Positions 23,057-33,643 of a DNA stretch of 64,000 nt are shown here, piece after piece. This DNA comes from Cladophialophora immunda (Eukaryota; Ascomycota; Eurotiomycetes; Chaetothyriales; Herpotrichiellaceae), in assembly GCF_000835495.1 (NCBI RefSeq), contig NW_015622542.1:1758485-1822484 (forward strand), in the 5' to 3' direction. The number at the start of each line of letters is the position of its first letter. Within the stretch, counting starts at the first letter, position 1. The translations under genes were made by a program, and so were the position numbers. Under the pieces are notes generated by a model. It was not told where the DNA came from, searched no databases, and saw only the letters and a list, made by a program, of their open reading frames with translations.

Positions 23057-24268
23057 ATGGTAGATACGAGTGCGACCGACTCGGTCATCACGACTGTTAT
23101 CGGCACTACCTCGACCAGCTTTACTACGTCCTTCTCTACCACCGTCACGGTCACAGATTCATCGACGTCCGATACCACATCCGACACCTCCCAGAGTACA
23201 ATCACCTCCTCTATCTCGATTCCTCCCTCAACTACCGTGGTACCTGCCTCTACCACGCCTGTTGATACCAGTCCCAGTGTCATTATCGCCACAGAAACTG
23301 TCACTCAAACTCCTTCATCGTCCCCAGGAGGCAATCAGAGCCCTACGGTTGTTGTCGTCACCTCTACATTCTCCCCAGACACCCCGACCTCAAACACTGC
23401 AACTACCTCATTAACGGTCACTCCCTCCACCAGCTCATCTCCCACTCCGTCAGCATTGAGTGCTTCAGGGTCCGGCTCCAGCTCCAGCGGTCTCAGCTCT
23501 GGTGCCAAGATCGCCATAGCGGTCATCATACCTATTGCGGTGATTGCAGCATTATTTTTGATTGGGTTCTTCTGCTGGAGGAAGCGGAAGGCCAGGAAGA
23601 ATGCGGAAGAACTGCGCAAGAGCGAGATGGCAGAATATGGCTTCAATCCTAACAGCGATCCGACGCTGGGAGTCGCCGCAGCCGCCTACACTGACAATCA
23701 ATCTGAAGGACAAGATGACACCAGTGGATATCGCGGATGGGGAGCAACATCGTCGAATAGGAAAGCTTCGACCACGCTAGGTTCCAACGGACGAGCTGCT
23801 GGAGGTCTTGCTCTGTCGGAGAGCAGCAGTCAACCCGGGGGTTACGCTACGCAGGCTTCACCTAATGCCACTTCTGACCAATACTCTGCAGATCCCTTGA
23901 TGAACGGTCACCCGGAGAGCGGCGATGGCGTCGCGGCCCTGGGGACTACCGGAGGACTCAGCAGGCATCGCAGTGGGACAGGAGACATTCGCCGTGGACC
24001 CTCTAATGCTTCGTCCGCATATTCTTCGGGCCACCACTCCGAGGCCTCTTCAGAGGCGCCTCAAATGCCTGGCCCATACTATCAGGAAGAAGTCCCTTAC
24101 AACATATACAACGAAGCAAACGCCGGCCACGGACCCTACGGCGACGGTTCGTACGGGGGAGCCGGGACGCAACCAGTCATCCGGGACAATCAAGCACGAA
24201 GGAACACCCGCATCGAGCGAGCACCAACCTTCCCGCAAGCTCAGGGCGGAATTTCGCAGAACTTTTAA
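23057..24268 (+). CDS. Ser/Thr-rich single-pass membrane protein (Mid2/Wsc-like layout)
   Basis: This is a 403-residue protein in one exon. Residues 1-149 are almost entirely Ser, Thr, Val and Pro, a likely heavily O-mannosylated stalk. Residues 151-173 (KIAIAVIIPIAVIAALFLIG and FFC) are the membrane span, followed by WRKRKARKNAEELRKSEMAE, a basic stop-transfer. The tail is Gly/Ser/Asn-rich and disordered, ending in RIERAPTFPQAQGGISQNF. The layout resembles cell-wall stress sensors (Mid2/Wsc), but there is no WSC or cysteine domain and no cleavable signal peptide, so insertion by the internal span is likely. An ACAG acceptor sits directly before the ATG, so an upstream exon or 5'-UTR intron cannot be excluded. 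Function is unknown; a sensor role is inferred from the layout. Confidence 0.75.
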   Translation: MVDTSATDSVITTVIGTTSTSFTTSFSTTVTVTDSSTSDTTSDTSQSTITSSISIPPSTTVVPASTTPVDTSPSVIIATETVTQTPSSSPGGNQSPTVVVVTSTFSPDTPTSNTATTSLTVTPSTSSSPTPSALSASGSGSSSSGLSSGAKIAIAVIIPIAVIAALFLIGFFCWRKRKARKNAEELRKSEMAEYGFNPNSDPTLGVAAAAYTDNQSEGQDDTSGYRGWGATSSNRKASTTLGSNGRAAGGLALSESSSQPGGYATQASPNATSDQYSADPLMNGHPESGDGVAALGTTGGLSRHRSGTGDIRRGPSNASSAYSSGHHSEASSEAPQMPGPYYQEEVPYNIYNEANAGHGPYGDGSYGGAGTQPVIRDNQARRNTRIERAPTFPQAQGGISQNF

Positions 24269-25392
24269 GCCGATCTAAGAAGTGATTTTGTTTGTTGGAT
24301 TCTTTTTGATGTGGATTTGTGGGAGGCATCGTCAGTTTGGGAAAAGCATTTGGGCAGTTTTCTTCGGGTCGATCTCACCCGCCATTTCTTTTTACTTATA
24401 CCCTGCACTGTTACCTTCGCTGACATTTGACGAATCTCTTATGGATCATGGGAATTTCGCATTTCACCTGGAGTACTGGCTGGCCATCCAACGAGATCTT
24501 CCGGGAGTCTCAAAGGCAGCATACACACATTTTATTCGCTCAGGATTGAGCATGTAATTACGGAGACGGGAGGGGCGAGCTGCGAAATATCAGGAGCAGC
24601 AATGGTGGCCGACAGGGTGTTGTCGACGGTCGATGTATCTAAGTTCCAGCAGAAGTTACCTTGACAAAGGTCGAGATTGTGCAGCCGATATCAATATGGT
24701 CCTGCGAGATCGGGAATCCACCTCTTGAAGACTACTCTGCACTTTGACATCTTTCTGTTCGATCCTAATCACGACTCGTTAGAAGAAGCCAACCAATCCT
24801 TGAAATTAACGCAAGGCTGACAGATTGACACTAATCGTATCGATAAGCAGAGCCTTGTTCTGTGCGACGTGGAATATTGGCTCCAAGGTGTGATGCATTC
24901 GAGTCCCAGAGAAATTGAGGTAGCCCTCGTCCATTTCAGACTCAACGTTGGCGAGACTGAGAGAGTTGTCGCAGGGCACAAGAACGCATCTTCATCTTTG
25001 CGGACATTGGTTGCATCTCCAAGATCCCGAGCGATCAGAGGCAACGTCTCGGCTTCCACGAGGGTACCGGGGCCAAATGCCTCGAGTCACCACCACATCG
25101 TGTCCTGTGTTGTACGTGACTCATTGTGTACAAGCCTCGCCCTCGGGATCCTGTCAGGGGGCCAAGATCAGTCGATACGATATATCGTCCCTTCAAAGCT
25201 CTGGCTCTCGCCTCCGGACTGTTTCTTTCGACCTCAAGCGTGTGATAAAGACTTGGCGCGGTCTGATTCTTCACGGTGGAAAATATTGGACTCTGTGTCT
25301 CCCCTCACGTCTCGACGTCTACACTTAACAGCTCCTTGCTCAGGGGCTCTTTACTGGTGCCTTTGTCGCCCCCGACACTCACTTACTTACTC
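24269..25392. other. intergenic region upstream of TPT1
   Basis: This is the 3' UTR of the Ser/Thr-rich gene and the promoter of TPT1. Only short ORFs without signatures are present. Confidence 0.5.
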
Positions 25393-26562
25393 ATGCCAGG
25401 CCGTGGACGTGGACGTGGCCGGGGCGGGTTCCGCCACGACTCGCTGCCTCGTTCGGTGCTGGTCTCCAAAGCGCTCTCCCGCCTCCTGCGCCATGCGGCC
25501 GTGGAGGAACGCATCCCCATCGACAACCACGGATACGTGCGGATGGATCACCTGCTGGGATGGCACAAATTACGGAACATGAAGCCGCCCGTGACGTTTG
25601 CGGAGGTAGTCGAGGTTGTCAGGGAGAACGACAAGAAGAGGTTCGCGATGAAGTACGTCGGCGCCGGCGCCGGCGAGGAAGGTGAGACGGCTGCCGATGC
25701 TGGGGCCAAGGTCGAGGAGACGGAGACGCCGACCATCGAGACAGACACGAACGAGACGCGGGCGGAAACAGAGACACAGCGCGCAATTTCAACATTTGAG
25801 TCGCTAGGCAACGACGAGGACGAGGCTGAGGCCGAGGCCGACACGAGAAGAAGGTTCTTCATCCGCGCCACGCAGGGCCACAGCATGAAGGCCGTCGAGG
25901 CCGAGCACCTGCTGACCCCGATCTCGCTGGGTGACCCGGCCGGCGTCCCGGACACGGTCGTGCACGGCACGTTCTACGGCGCGTGGGACAAGATCCTGCG
26001 CAGCGGCGGGCTGAAGAGCATGACGAGGAACCACGTCCATTTCGCGACGGGCCCCTCGTTGGCAGAGGTCCTGCCACCCGCATCATCGACCGCGGGCGGT
26101 GGCGACGGCGGCGACGACAACGGCAAACCCAGAACCCTGGGCGCGTTGCTGGGCAGGAACAAGGTCATCAGCGGGATGCGGGGCGACGCCCAGATCCTCA
26201 TCTACGTGGACATCCGCAGGGCGCTGGCCGAGGCCCCGGCCATGAAATGGTGGCGGAGCGAGAACGGCGTCATCCTCTCCGACGGCCTGGTTGCTGGCGC
26301 CGGCGCCGGCGCCAGCGCCGATGCCGATGCCGCGCAGTCCTCCGACGCAGCAGCCGACACGACCAAGGCCGAGAAACTCGTGCCGGTCGAGTTCTTCGCC
26401 GCGGCCGTCGAAGTCAAGCAAGGCCTCGGCCTGCTCTGGGAGGCCGGCAAGGGCGCCGTCCGCGACCTGCCCGAACAGCTGCGCACGAGGGGCGTGCCGA
26501 GAGGGAAAGGAGGAGGCGGGCTGCCCCGTGGGAGAGGGAAAAGCAGAGATATCTCTAGCTAG
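25393..26562 (+). CDS. TPT1: tRNA 2'-phosphotransferase
   Basis: This is a 389-residue intronless protein of the Tpt1/KptA family. These enzymes remove the 2'-phosphate left at the splice junction of ligated tRNA, moving it to NAD+ to give ADP-ribose 1'',2''-cyclic phosphate. The N-terminal lobe has SKALSRLLRHAA with the RLLRH core, then HGYVRMDHLLGWHKLR. The NAD lobe has RATQGHSMKAV, the VVHGTFYGAWDKILRSGGL block, RNHVHFA and QILIYVDIRRALAEA...SENGVILSDGLV. Family members are usually 200-280 residues. The excess here is an RG-rich start (MPGRGRGRGRGGF), an acidic Glu/Thr insert (~90-150) and Ala/Asp-rich inserts in the second lobe. The longer frame upstream (from 25276) has no family match; the ATG at 25393 starts the RG tract. 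Local GC is visibly higher than in the neighbours. The catalytic motifs look intact. Confidence 0.92.
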   Translation: MPGRGRGRGRGGFRHDSLPRSVLVSKALSRLLRHAAVEERIPIDNHGYVRMDHLLGWHKLRNMKPPVTFAEVVEVVRENDKKRFAMKYVGAGAGEEGETAADAGAKVEETETPTIETDTNETRAETETQRAISTFESLGNDEDEAEAEADTRRRFFIRATQGHSMKAVEAEHLLTPISLGDPAGVPDTVVHGTFYGAWDKILRSGGLKSMTRNHVHFATGPSLAEVLPPASSTAGGGDGGDDNGKPRTLGALLGRNKVISGMRGDAQILIYVDIRRALAEAPAMKWWRSENGVILSDGLVAGAGAGASADADAAQSSDAAADTTKAEKLVPVEFFAAAVEVKQGLGLLWEAGKGAVRDLPEQLRTRGVPRGKGGGGLPRGRGKSRDISS

Positions 26563-27552
26563 CTAGAGACGGAAGGATGGGCGGCCAGCAGAAGTGGGAT
26601 GATGATGATGATGATGGGGACATAATAAATAACGCTGTCTTTCACTCTTATCGATCTGGGACGCTTTCGACCTTTGGATACCTACCTACCTCTCTGTGTA
26701 CGTAGAAAGGACAATCCCAGGGTCCCACACCCAAAAAGGATTGTTCATCGAAAACCGGGAGCGTGATATCCCTCCACCCTCGCCTGTCACTCTCCACACC
26801 GTTCTGCTTCGTATCTCGAGGACTGACATGACCATTCGACCATGGCGAGGAGACCCGGAGAGGGGATCAACCCTTGGGGCCACTGTGCTGAAAGAACAAG
26901 GCTCCGAGGCTCTTCCCGTGTAGTGTCTTTGTTTGCTCTCGCAACCAGCCCACGCCGTCACAGTCCGCTCACTCATCCCCCCATCTGGACACTGCCAATC
27001 CGATATAACTCGGTGACCTCGCTAAATCGACTGTAGACAGTTCATAAACATGCTCGAACAAGCGGCTTAGACCGACTTCTCCGCCCGTGCTTCTCCTTCC
27101 GCAGATGCTCGGTGAAATGGGACGATCCGAGACGGGCTGAGGGAGACCAACGGGTTCGAAGCATCATGCTCTACCGTAACCTTTTACCTCAACCTGGCTG
27201 TCTCTCAACTTGGTCCACCAGACGCTCTCATCGTTTCTTCTGTTTTTTGGGCCCCAGCACACCGGGGGACGGGTAGAGCGAGGGCCCCTTGTTTGTGCTT
27301 CCTTCCGGAATGCTCCATGCCTTGCTTCCGTAGCTATACCTTGATAAATCGAGGTACCATGCCGTGCGTCAGCGAGTACATACCTCACTTGCAAACCACC
27401 GAGCTGTCTGGAGGCTCTTCCAACATAGTGCTTCCCACAGCACTGTGTTGCCTCTAAAATTGGTTTCACTGCATTGTTACTTGAAGATGTCTCGAAGGCC
27501 CGTGCTTCAGACGGCGCCCAGCAGCAAGAAAATAACAGTGTCTTCTCCCAGC
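26563..27552. other. convergent intergenic region
   Basis: This lies between the 3' ends of TPT1 (+) and PRP31 (-). It has a GAT trinucleotide run at 26598-26616. No gene was recognised. Confidence 0.5.
26598..26616. repeat. GAT microsatellite
   Basis: About six GAT units lie in the 3' flank of TPT1, seen directly. Confidence 0.85.
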
Positions 27553-29452
27553 TCATTTTCCAGGCGTAGCGGGAGGACCCATATTAGTCTTCTTTGTCGG
27601 AGGCAATCCAGGCACCTTGAACCCTCCATTTGACGCTGAAGAATTGACTTGAGTAAAGGTGCCACTTGAAAAGTAACCCGCGCTTTCAGCCTCGCGCTTC
27701 CTCTTCAGCTCGGCCTGCACTTTGGGATCGACCAACTCAAGGCCTTGGACGGGTGTGAATGCGATCGAACTTGCAGTGCCTGCCCCAACGCTACTGGTTC
27801 GAAGACCTTGAGCTCGGAGTGCAGTAACGTTTCCCCCACCAACAGAAGATCCAAAGCCTCGCAGGGAAGTGGTTGTGCCGTTGTTCAAACTTGTTGCCGT
27901 ACCAGAGACACCCCAGCCGGGATTCTTTTTGCTCAACTTCGCCATGGTTCGACGATCGACCTGTGTGGCTCGTATCCTGCCCTCATTTTGAGCACCAATC
28001 ATGCCAAGTCCCACTGTCTCCTCTCCGGTTCCGTAGCCCACTTCTCTTTCTTCTTTACCAAACGCCATGCGGTTCTGTTGTTTCCTGAGCTCGGTCATGG
28101 CATATGCTTCCTTCGCTTTGCGGGCTCTTCTTCCTCCACGCTTTCTGCTTGGTTTGTCATCGGGGGCGGGCAGAGCCCTCACACCTCTGTTCGGTGGGGG
28201 CTCGGTTAGCTTATCGAGCCGCCGCAGGCACTCGTTGAGTAGTTGCTCGCCTGTTGAGCCGTCGCGGGATTGATGAACGCTATCGACTCGAGCAGCAAGG
28301 ATGAGCTTCCCTGACACAATTCGCATCGCCTGCACCCTTAGATCATTTGGGATTTCTTGTATGAGGGGTGAATGGTAGAGGTAACCTTGTTGTCGAATCC
28401 CCACATTGGTGGCTAAGCCACTCTGCCTCTGCCTCTTTGAACCCATTGCAGGGACGTTGCGATCAGGTGTCTTTGCGAGGTTCTTGAGCCCACCGGCAAA
28501 GTTGAGCAATTGAGCAGCAGTAAGCGAACCAATAAGCACGGTGAGGTTTGGAGCAAAGACGTTCATTCTTGACTGCACGTATTCGGTCAAGATCTTCTTG
28601 GCTTTGTCCAGCTGCAGAACCATTTCGCAGGCCCGAAGGGTTGTTTCAAGTTCTTGTTCGCTCAGATCTTGACCTTTTGTTGTTGTGCCTTCCACTGTGA
28701 CAACCATCAACGTCGGTCCGTCCAAGACAGCCCTCAGAGGAGCCCCGACAATGTTATCGCTAGAGTCGGCTAAACTTTTGATGTTGTCTATAGGACCGTT
28801 TCTGATGATCGCGACTGTTTTGGCATAATCGATCGGGTTGGCCACGAGGGTCTCTAATTCCGGGAAACGTGCAGAGTAGTGATCGCGAATGAACTTGTGG
28901 ACTAGGATGATTTCGCTGTCAATCTGTGTAGACAGGGAGTTTGCCTGAGTCAAGAGGGCGTACTCGGGGTTATCTTCGACGGAGCCGACCGTCGTCGTCC
29001 GTTGATCGGGCGGTATGTTTTGATAATGTGCTATTTTCTGCAAGGTGGAGGAACCGTCAGGGCTGTGTTCGGATTGTGTAAACGGACAAGGCTTTGATCT
29101 ACGGGGAAGGGCATGATCTTACCTCGAGAACAGGCTCTAGAGTCTTCATGAGACCGGCTACGCTTCTGACATCGCGCACGCCTCCCAGTCGCATCTTTTC
29201 AACCTTAGCCTTGGTATCTTCCTCATCGTCGACGGCCTCGACGGCATTGGCGCTAGCCTCCTGAGCAGCAAGTTCTTCCTCCGCATCTTCCAGCTCTTCC
29301 TCGTCGCCATCCCTCTCTATGTGTTCGGTCGCGAGTTCCAGGCTATTTGTATGGTCTGCTTCGTCTCCGTCTCGAAAACCATTTGCGTTGTCGTTGTTTT
29401 CGTCGCCGGAATCCTCAAAGTCGTTAAGTAGTTCGTCTGCTAAGGTCGCCAT
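27553..29452 (-). CDS. PRP31: U4/U6 snRNP splicing factor Prp31
   Basis: Two exons (29452-29123, 29037-27553) give 604 residues. The 85-nt intron (GTAAGA, CTTGCAG) joins LMKTLEPVLE to KIAHYQN. Prp31 binds the U4 snRNA 5' stem-loop together with the 15.5K/Snu13 protein and is needed to form the U4/U6.U5 tri-snRNP. The N-terminus MATLADELLNDFEDSGDE is the usual acidic start. The Nop domain is clear: LRACEMVLQLDKAKKILTEY, NLTVLIGSLTAAQLLNFAGG and the NVGIRQQGYLYHSPLI region. The Prp31 C-terminal domain follows (PDDKPSRKRGGRRARKAKEA, MAFGKEEREVGYGTGE, GMIGAQNEGRIRATQVDRRT). An earlier in-frame ATG would add ten residues; I start at MATLADEL by family pattern. It is transcribed head-to-head with CLF1. 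Confidence 0.95.
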
Positions 29453-29814
29453 TGCCAGGTAGCTGGTGAGAGTGGTTGGCAATGACTTCGGCCTTATTCA
29501 AAAGTTGAAGCCTCGTTGGAGTTTGAAAGGTCGAGTGCGGAGTTGGTCCCAACACTCAGCCTGGCATGGAAATTACTAGGACTTGGGCAACGGAAACCTT
29601 GGCAAAATTTCTCCGCAGTCACTGCCTTGCCATCTCTGGATGGAAACAAAAGTTCATCAGACGTCTGCTGTAAATGTCCTATCGTCCAAGCCACGTCTCA
29701 TCCTCTCTGCGCCTTGTTCCGGTCGCCCTTTTGAAATTCCCAAGACCGAGACTGCACTGAGCGATTGGTCCTGATCTACCCTTCGAATTCCCACTCCCGC
29801 CTGCGCTCACGAAG
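29453..29814. promoter_or_regulatory. shared bidirectional promoter of PRP31 and CLF1
   Basis: Only 362 bp separate the start codons of two divergent genes that both encode spliceosome proteins. The interval must hold both core promoters and both 5' UTRs. No clear TATA box was seen. Co-expression is inferred from the arrangement. Confidence 0.7.
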
Positions 29815-31857
29815 ATGGATTCTACCAGAGGCCCTCCCAGGGTCAAAAACAAGGCGGCCGCCCCCCAGCAGATTTCGGCGGAGCAACTGCTTCGGGAAGC
29901 TGTCGACAGACAAGAAACTGGGCTACAAGCGCCGACTCAACGCTTTGCCGACCTGGAAGAACTGCATGAATTCCAGGGCCGGAAGCGCAAGGAATTCGAG
30001 GACTATGTTCGGCGTAACAGAATCAATATGAACAACTGGATGCGCTATGCGCAATGGGAGCTGGAACAGAAAGAGTTTCGCCGAGCAAGATCGATCTTTG
30101 AGCGGGCATTGGACGTGGACAGCACAAGTGTGGTCCTGTGGATTCGCTACATCGAGGCGGAGATGAAGAATAGAAACATCAACCACGCCAGAAATCTTCT
30201 GGACAGAGCGGTGTCGATTCTTCCCCGGATCGATAAGCTTTGGTACAAGTATGTCTATATGGAAGAAACCCTTGGCAACATTGCCGGGACGAGACAGGTG
30301 TTCGAGAGGTGGATGAGCTGGGAGCCAGACGAAGCAGCTTGGCTGGCTTATATTAAGCTAGAGAAGAGGTACGGAGAGTATGACCGCGCGCGGGCCATCT
30401 ACGAACGCTTCACTATTGTACACCCAGAACCGCGCAACTGGATCCGATGGGCCAAGTTCGAAGAGGAGAATGGGACTAGTCAATTGGTTCGCGATGTTTT
30501 TGGCGTCGCCATCGAGACCCTGGGGGAGGACTTCATGGATGAGAAGCTTTTTATAGCATATGCTCGCTATGAGGCCAAACTCAAGGAGTATGAGAGAGCT
30601 CGCGCAATCTACAAGTACGCATTGGACCGACTGCCGCGCTCTCGATCCGAGGCACTACACAAAGCATACACACAGTTCGAGAAACAATTTGGCAATCGGG
30701 AGGGAGTAGAGGATGTGATCCTCGCCAAGCGACGGGTGCAATATGAAGAGCAACTCAAGACCAACCCTCGAAATTACGACGTGTGGTTCGACTTTGCACG
30801 TCTAGAAGAGACCGGGGGCGATGTGGAACGGGTGCGAGATGTCTACGAAAGGGCAATCGCTCAAATTCCGCCTTCCCAGGAAAAACGACACTGGCGAAGA
30901 TACATTTATCTATGGATCTTCTATGCCCTGTGGGAGGAAATGGCAAACAACGACGTGGAACGGGCAAGGCAAGTCTACCAGGAATGTCTGAAGCTGGTTC
31001 CGCACAAGAAATGGACCTTTGCCAAAATCTGGATCATGAAAGCACAATTCGAGGTGCGGCAAATGCAGCTGACAGCGGCGAGGAAGACTCTTGGGCAAGC
31101 TATCGGCATGTGTCCCAAGGACAAGTTGTTCCGGAGCTACATTGAACTGGAGAAACAGCTATTCGAATTCGAGCGGTGCCGGACACTGTTTGAAAAGCAG
31201 ATCGAATGGAACCCGTCCAATAGCCAGGCATGGATCCAGTTCGCAGAGCTGGAGCGCGGACTGGACGATCTGGACCGAGCAAGAGCGATTTTCGAACTGG
31301 GGATCGAACAGCCTACCCTGGACATGCCTGAGCTGGTTTGGAAGGCGTACATTGATTTTGAGGAGTACGAAGAAGAGTACGATCGGGCCCGGGCGCTATA
31401 TGAGCGGTTGCTGAAGAAGACGGACCACGTCAAAGTTTGGATCAACTATGCACGCTTCGAGATCAACGTCCCGGATCCAAACGAGCCCGAGCCGGCAGAG
31501 GGCGAGGAGCAACGGGTAAGCGAAGAAGCGAAGAGACGGGCACGAAAGATCTTTGAACGGGCCCACGACTTGTTCAAGTCGAAAGAGCTGAAAGAAGAAC
31601 GGGTGGACCTGTTGAATGCATGGCGATCATTTGAGCAGACGCACGGTTCGGCGGAGGATATTGACAAGATTGAGAAGCAGATGCCTCGCAAGGTCAAGAA
31701 GAGGAGAAAGATCGAGGAGGATCGGTTCGAGGAGTACATTGACTATGTCTTCCCAGCCGACGACGAGAGTGCAGCCAAGATGTCCAAACTGTTGCAGATG
31801 GCGCATGCATGGAAGTCGAAACAGCAAGCCAACGGCAGTGCAGATGGCGCGGAGTGA
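29815..31857 (+). CDS. CLF1: pre-mRNA splicing factor Clf1 (crooked-neck, HAT repeats)
   Basis: This is a 680-residue protein in a single exon, close to the family's usual length. It is built almost wholly of half-a-TPR (HAT) repeats from about residue 55 to 600. Examples are [74 protein letters not shown] and [20 protein letters not shown]. Clf1/Syf3 is a scaffold of the Prp19-associated (NTC) complex and helps the tri-snRNP join and the spliceosome activate, in the nucleus. The N-terminus ([20 protein letters not shown]) and the [20 protein letters not shown] block near the end match orthologues. The start is the first ATG. It is divergent from PRP31. Confidence 0.96.
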   Translation: MDSTRGPPRVKNKAAAPQQISAEQLLREAVDRQETGLQAPTQRFADLEELHEFQGRKRKEFEDYVRRNRINMNNWMRYAQWELEQKEFRRARSIFERALDVDSTSVVLWIRYIEAEMKNRNINHARNLLDRAVSILPRIDKLWYKYVYMEETLGNIAGTRQVFERWMSWEPDEAAWLAYIKLEKRYGEYDRARAIYERFTIVHPEPRNWIRWAKFEEENGTSQLVRDVFGVAIETLGEDFMDEKLFIAYARYEAKLKEYERARAIYKYALDRLPRSRSEALHKAYTQFEKQFGNREGVEDVILAKRRVQYEEQLKTNPRNYDVWFDFARLEETGGDVERVRDVYERAIAQIPPSQEKRHWRRYIYLWIFYALWEEMANNDVERARQVYQECLKLVPHKKWTFAKIWIMKAQFEVRQMQLTAARKTLGQAIGMCPKDKLFRSYIELEKQLFEFERCRTLFEKQIEWNPSNSQAWIQFAELERGLDDLDRARAIFELGIEQPTLDMPELVWKAYIDFEEYEEEYDRARALYERLLKKTDHVKVWINYARFEINVPDPNEPEPAEGEEQRVSEEAKRRARKIFERAHDLFKSKELKEERVDLLNAWRSFEQTHGSAEDIDKIEKQMPRKVKKRRKIEEDRFEEYIDYVFPADDESAAKMSKLLQMAHAWKSKQQANGSADGAE

Positions 31858-33643
31858 AGCTAGGGGCGAGGCCAGGAGTACTGGCTGCATTCTCCATCCT
31901 CGTAGTAGAATAGCACAGCACGGAGGACGAGGTACATGGTGGAGGTACGGGGTTGGTGGCTACATCGCTCAACAGCTAGTAGTATGTCATCGTGCAGCGG
32001 AAAGCTGGCTGCAGTTGCTAGTCTACGAGCGCAGTCACAGACCGTGAGTTGGCCTGGGGAGGGACCAGGGTGTCGATAATATTATTCCCTTCTACTACTT
32101 TTCGCCCACCCTCTGTGTCTCTCTCTCACACACATTGCCGAGCGACAGAATTCCCCTTCAGGCCTCGCTTCCTGCAATTGGTGACAGGTTTGTTCCACTC
32201 TCCTGGCTGTTCACGCAGTAGGCTTGCTGTCTCGTTGGCTCGTTGGCTCGCTTACCCCTGGAAGTTAGCTTCGTGTCATCGCCCCTCGCGCCCCTGTTCG
32301 GTGCCTGGCTTGCCTGTTTGTATCCGTACCTGCAGCACGCTCTCCCGGCTGTGGAGATCAAATCCCTCTGGCTCAGCCAATTCCCGCGCTTCAAGTCGAC
32401 GGCATGAAACACCTCGACCACCTCTTCTCCTCCCCGTCACTCCAACCAAGCCGGATTCCCGCCCTCACACAGGCGTTGGGTGTAACACGTCAAGCCGGGT
32501 CACCCGCACCGAAGAAAGAGGAGGCGATCAGGGCAAATTGTCTGGCTGTTCTCGCGGGTGATTTTGGAAGAGGAGGAAAATACGAGACCAAGAAAGCGCT
32601 CCAGCTTCAAGCCACGCATTGATCAGTCGTAACTCGTCGACTTGGCTCGCAGTGCCTTGCAGGGAGCTATGTCTCTTTACGGCCCATAGGCACGGTGGCA
32701 CGGAGTCTATCCGGCCAGTCTACCAGTCTTTGCTCACTACCTGCGCTTCCAAAGCCTTCTTTTGTGTTTCTTTCCGACACTGGGCACCTCGCTTCCCGCA
32801 GTCACAACTCACTAGTTGACAACTATTGCGTCCAGAGTCGTGCTGCCATCCCTCCCCTTGCGGACTCCCCCCTCTGCATTTCCTACACCTCTCTCTTCCT
32901 CCCTGATGGACATTGCTCACTTTCACACCTCTCTCGAGCTGGAGCCACAGGAACATCTTACCCGCAAATAATCCATTCACTTTTTCCCCTTTGGCCAAGC
33001 CCCAGGGCCGATCGACATTGCTCTGTGACAATCCCACGCGCAAAGCTGTTCCACCGACCCACAGGCCCGGACTAAACCAAAGCCAAAGCCCACCTGCGTT
33101 GCGGCGCGACTGAGCGCCTCTTCAAACCCAAGGTGACTCCCTTTTCGCGACTTGCCCTCACAGAACAGCTTTCACAGTAACTGCACAGTCATTTCCAAAG
33201 CTGTCGAGTCGTGGTACAATCGGTATTCACTATCAGCATCACGCCTTGTTGCGCGCCGAAAACAACCCCTTTGGAGACCTCAATTCGCATTCAACCCACC
33301 CGCTGACCGCATCCCCTCAATCGAACTGGACTTTGTCCGAAGATACGTCCTGCTGCTTTGGCCTTCCTGCGCTTCTTGGAGTGGCTGAGACTGGGCTCGA
33401 TTGCCTCTCGAAAGTAACCCTTGCTTGGGCAACGAAACGATAGCGTACCCTCGCCTTCTAGTAACCGGCAAGACCAGACCACCTCGACCTTCTTTGGCCG
33501 TTGAATCCTTTACACAGTCCGTCGCCAACGCACTACACACCCTACAGAATAGACCTTCTCGATTTCTTTCGAGGAGAAAATGCCACTACGGCTTTGACCT
33601 TTCGCCCGCGCCCTGCGTTCGGTGACAGATCAGTCCCTTGGAG
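31858..33643. other. intergenic region with long CT-rich leader
   Basis: This is about 1.8 kb between CLF1 and the kelch-like gene. From 32650 onward it is strongly C/T-rich, a likely long 5' UTR and promoter. No upstream exon with a signal peptide could be assigned. Confidence 0.5.

Noticed and set aside
22867..23265. 132-codon ORF overlapping the start of the Ser/Thr-rich gene
   Set aside because: In the overlap it reads His/Tyr/Leu-rich sequence from the wrong frame of the Ser/Thr repeats. An ACTG|GTATGG splice into it would lose the membrane protein.
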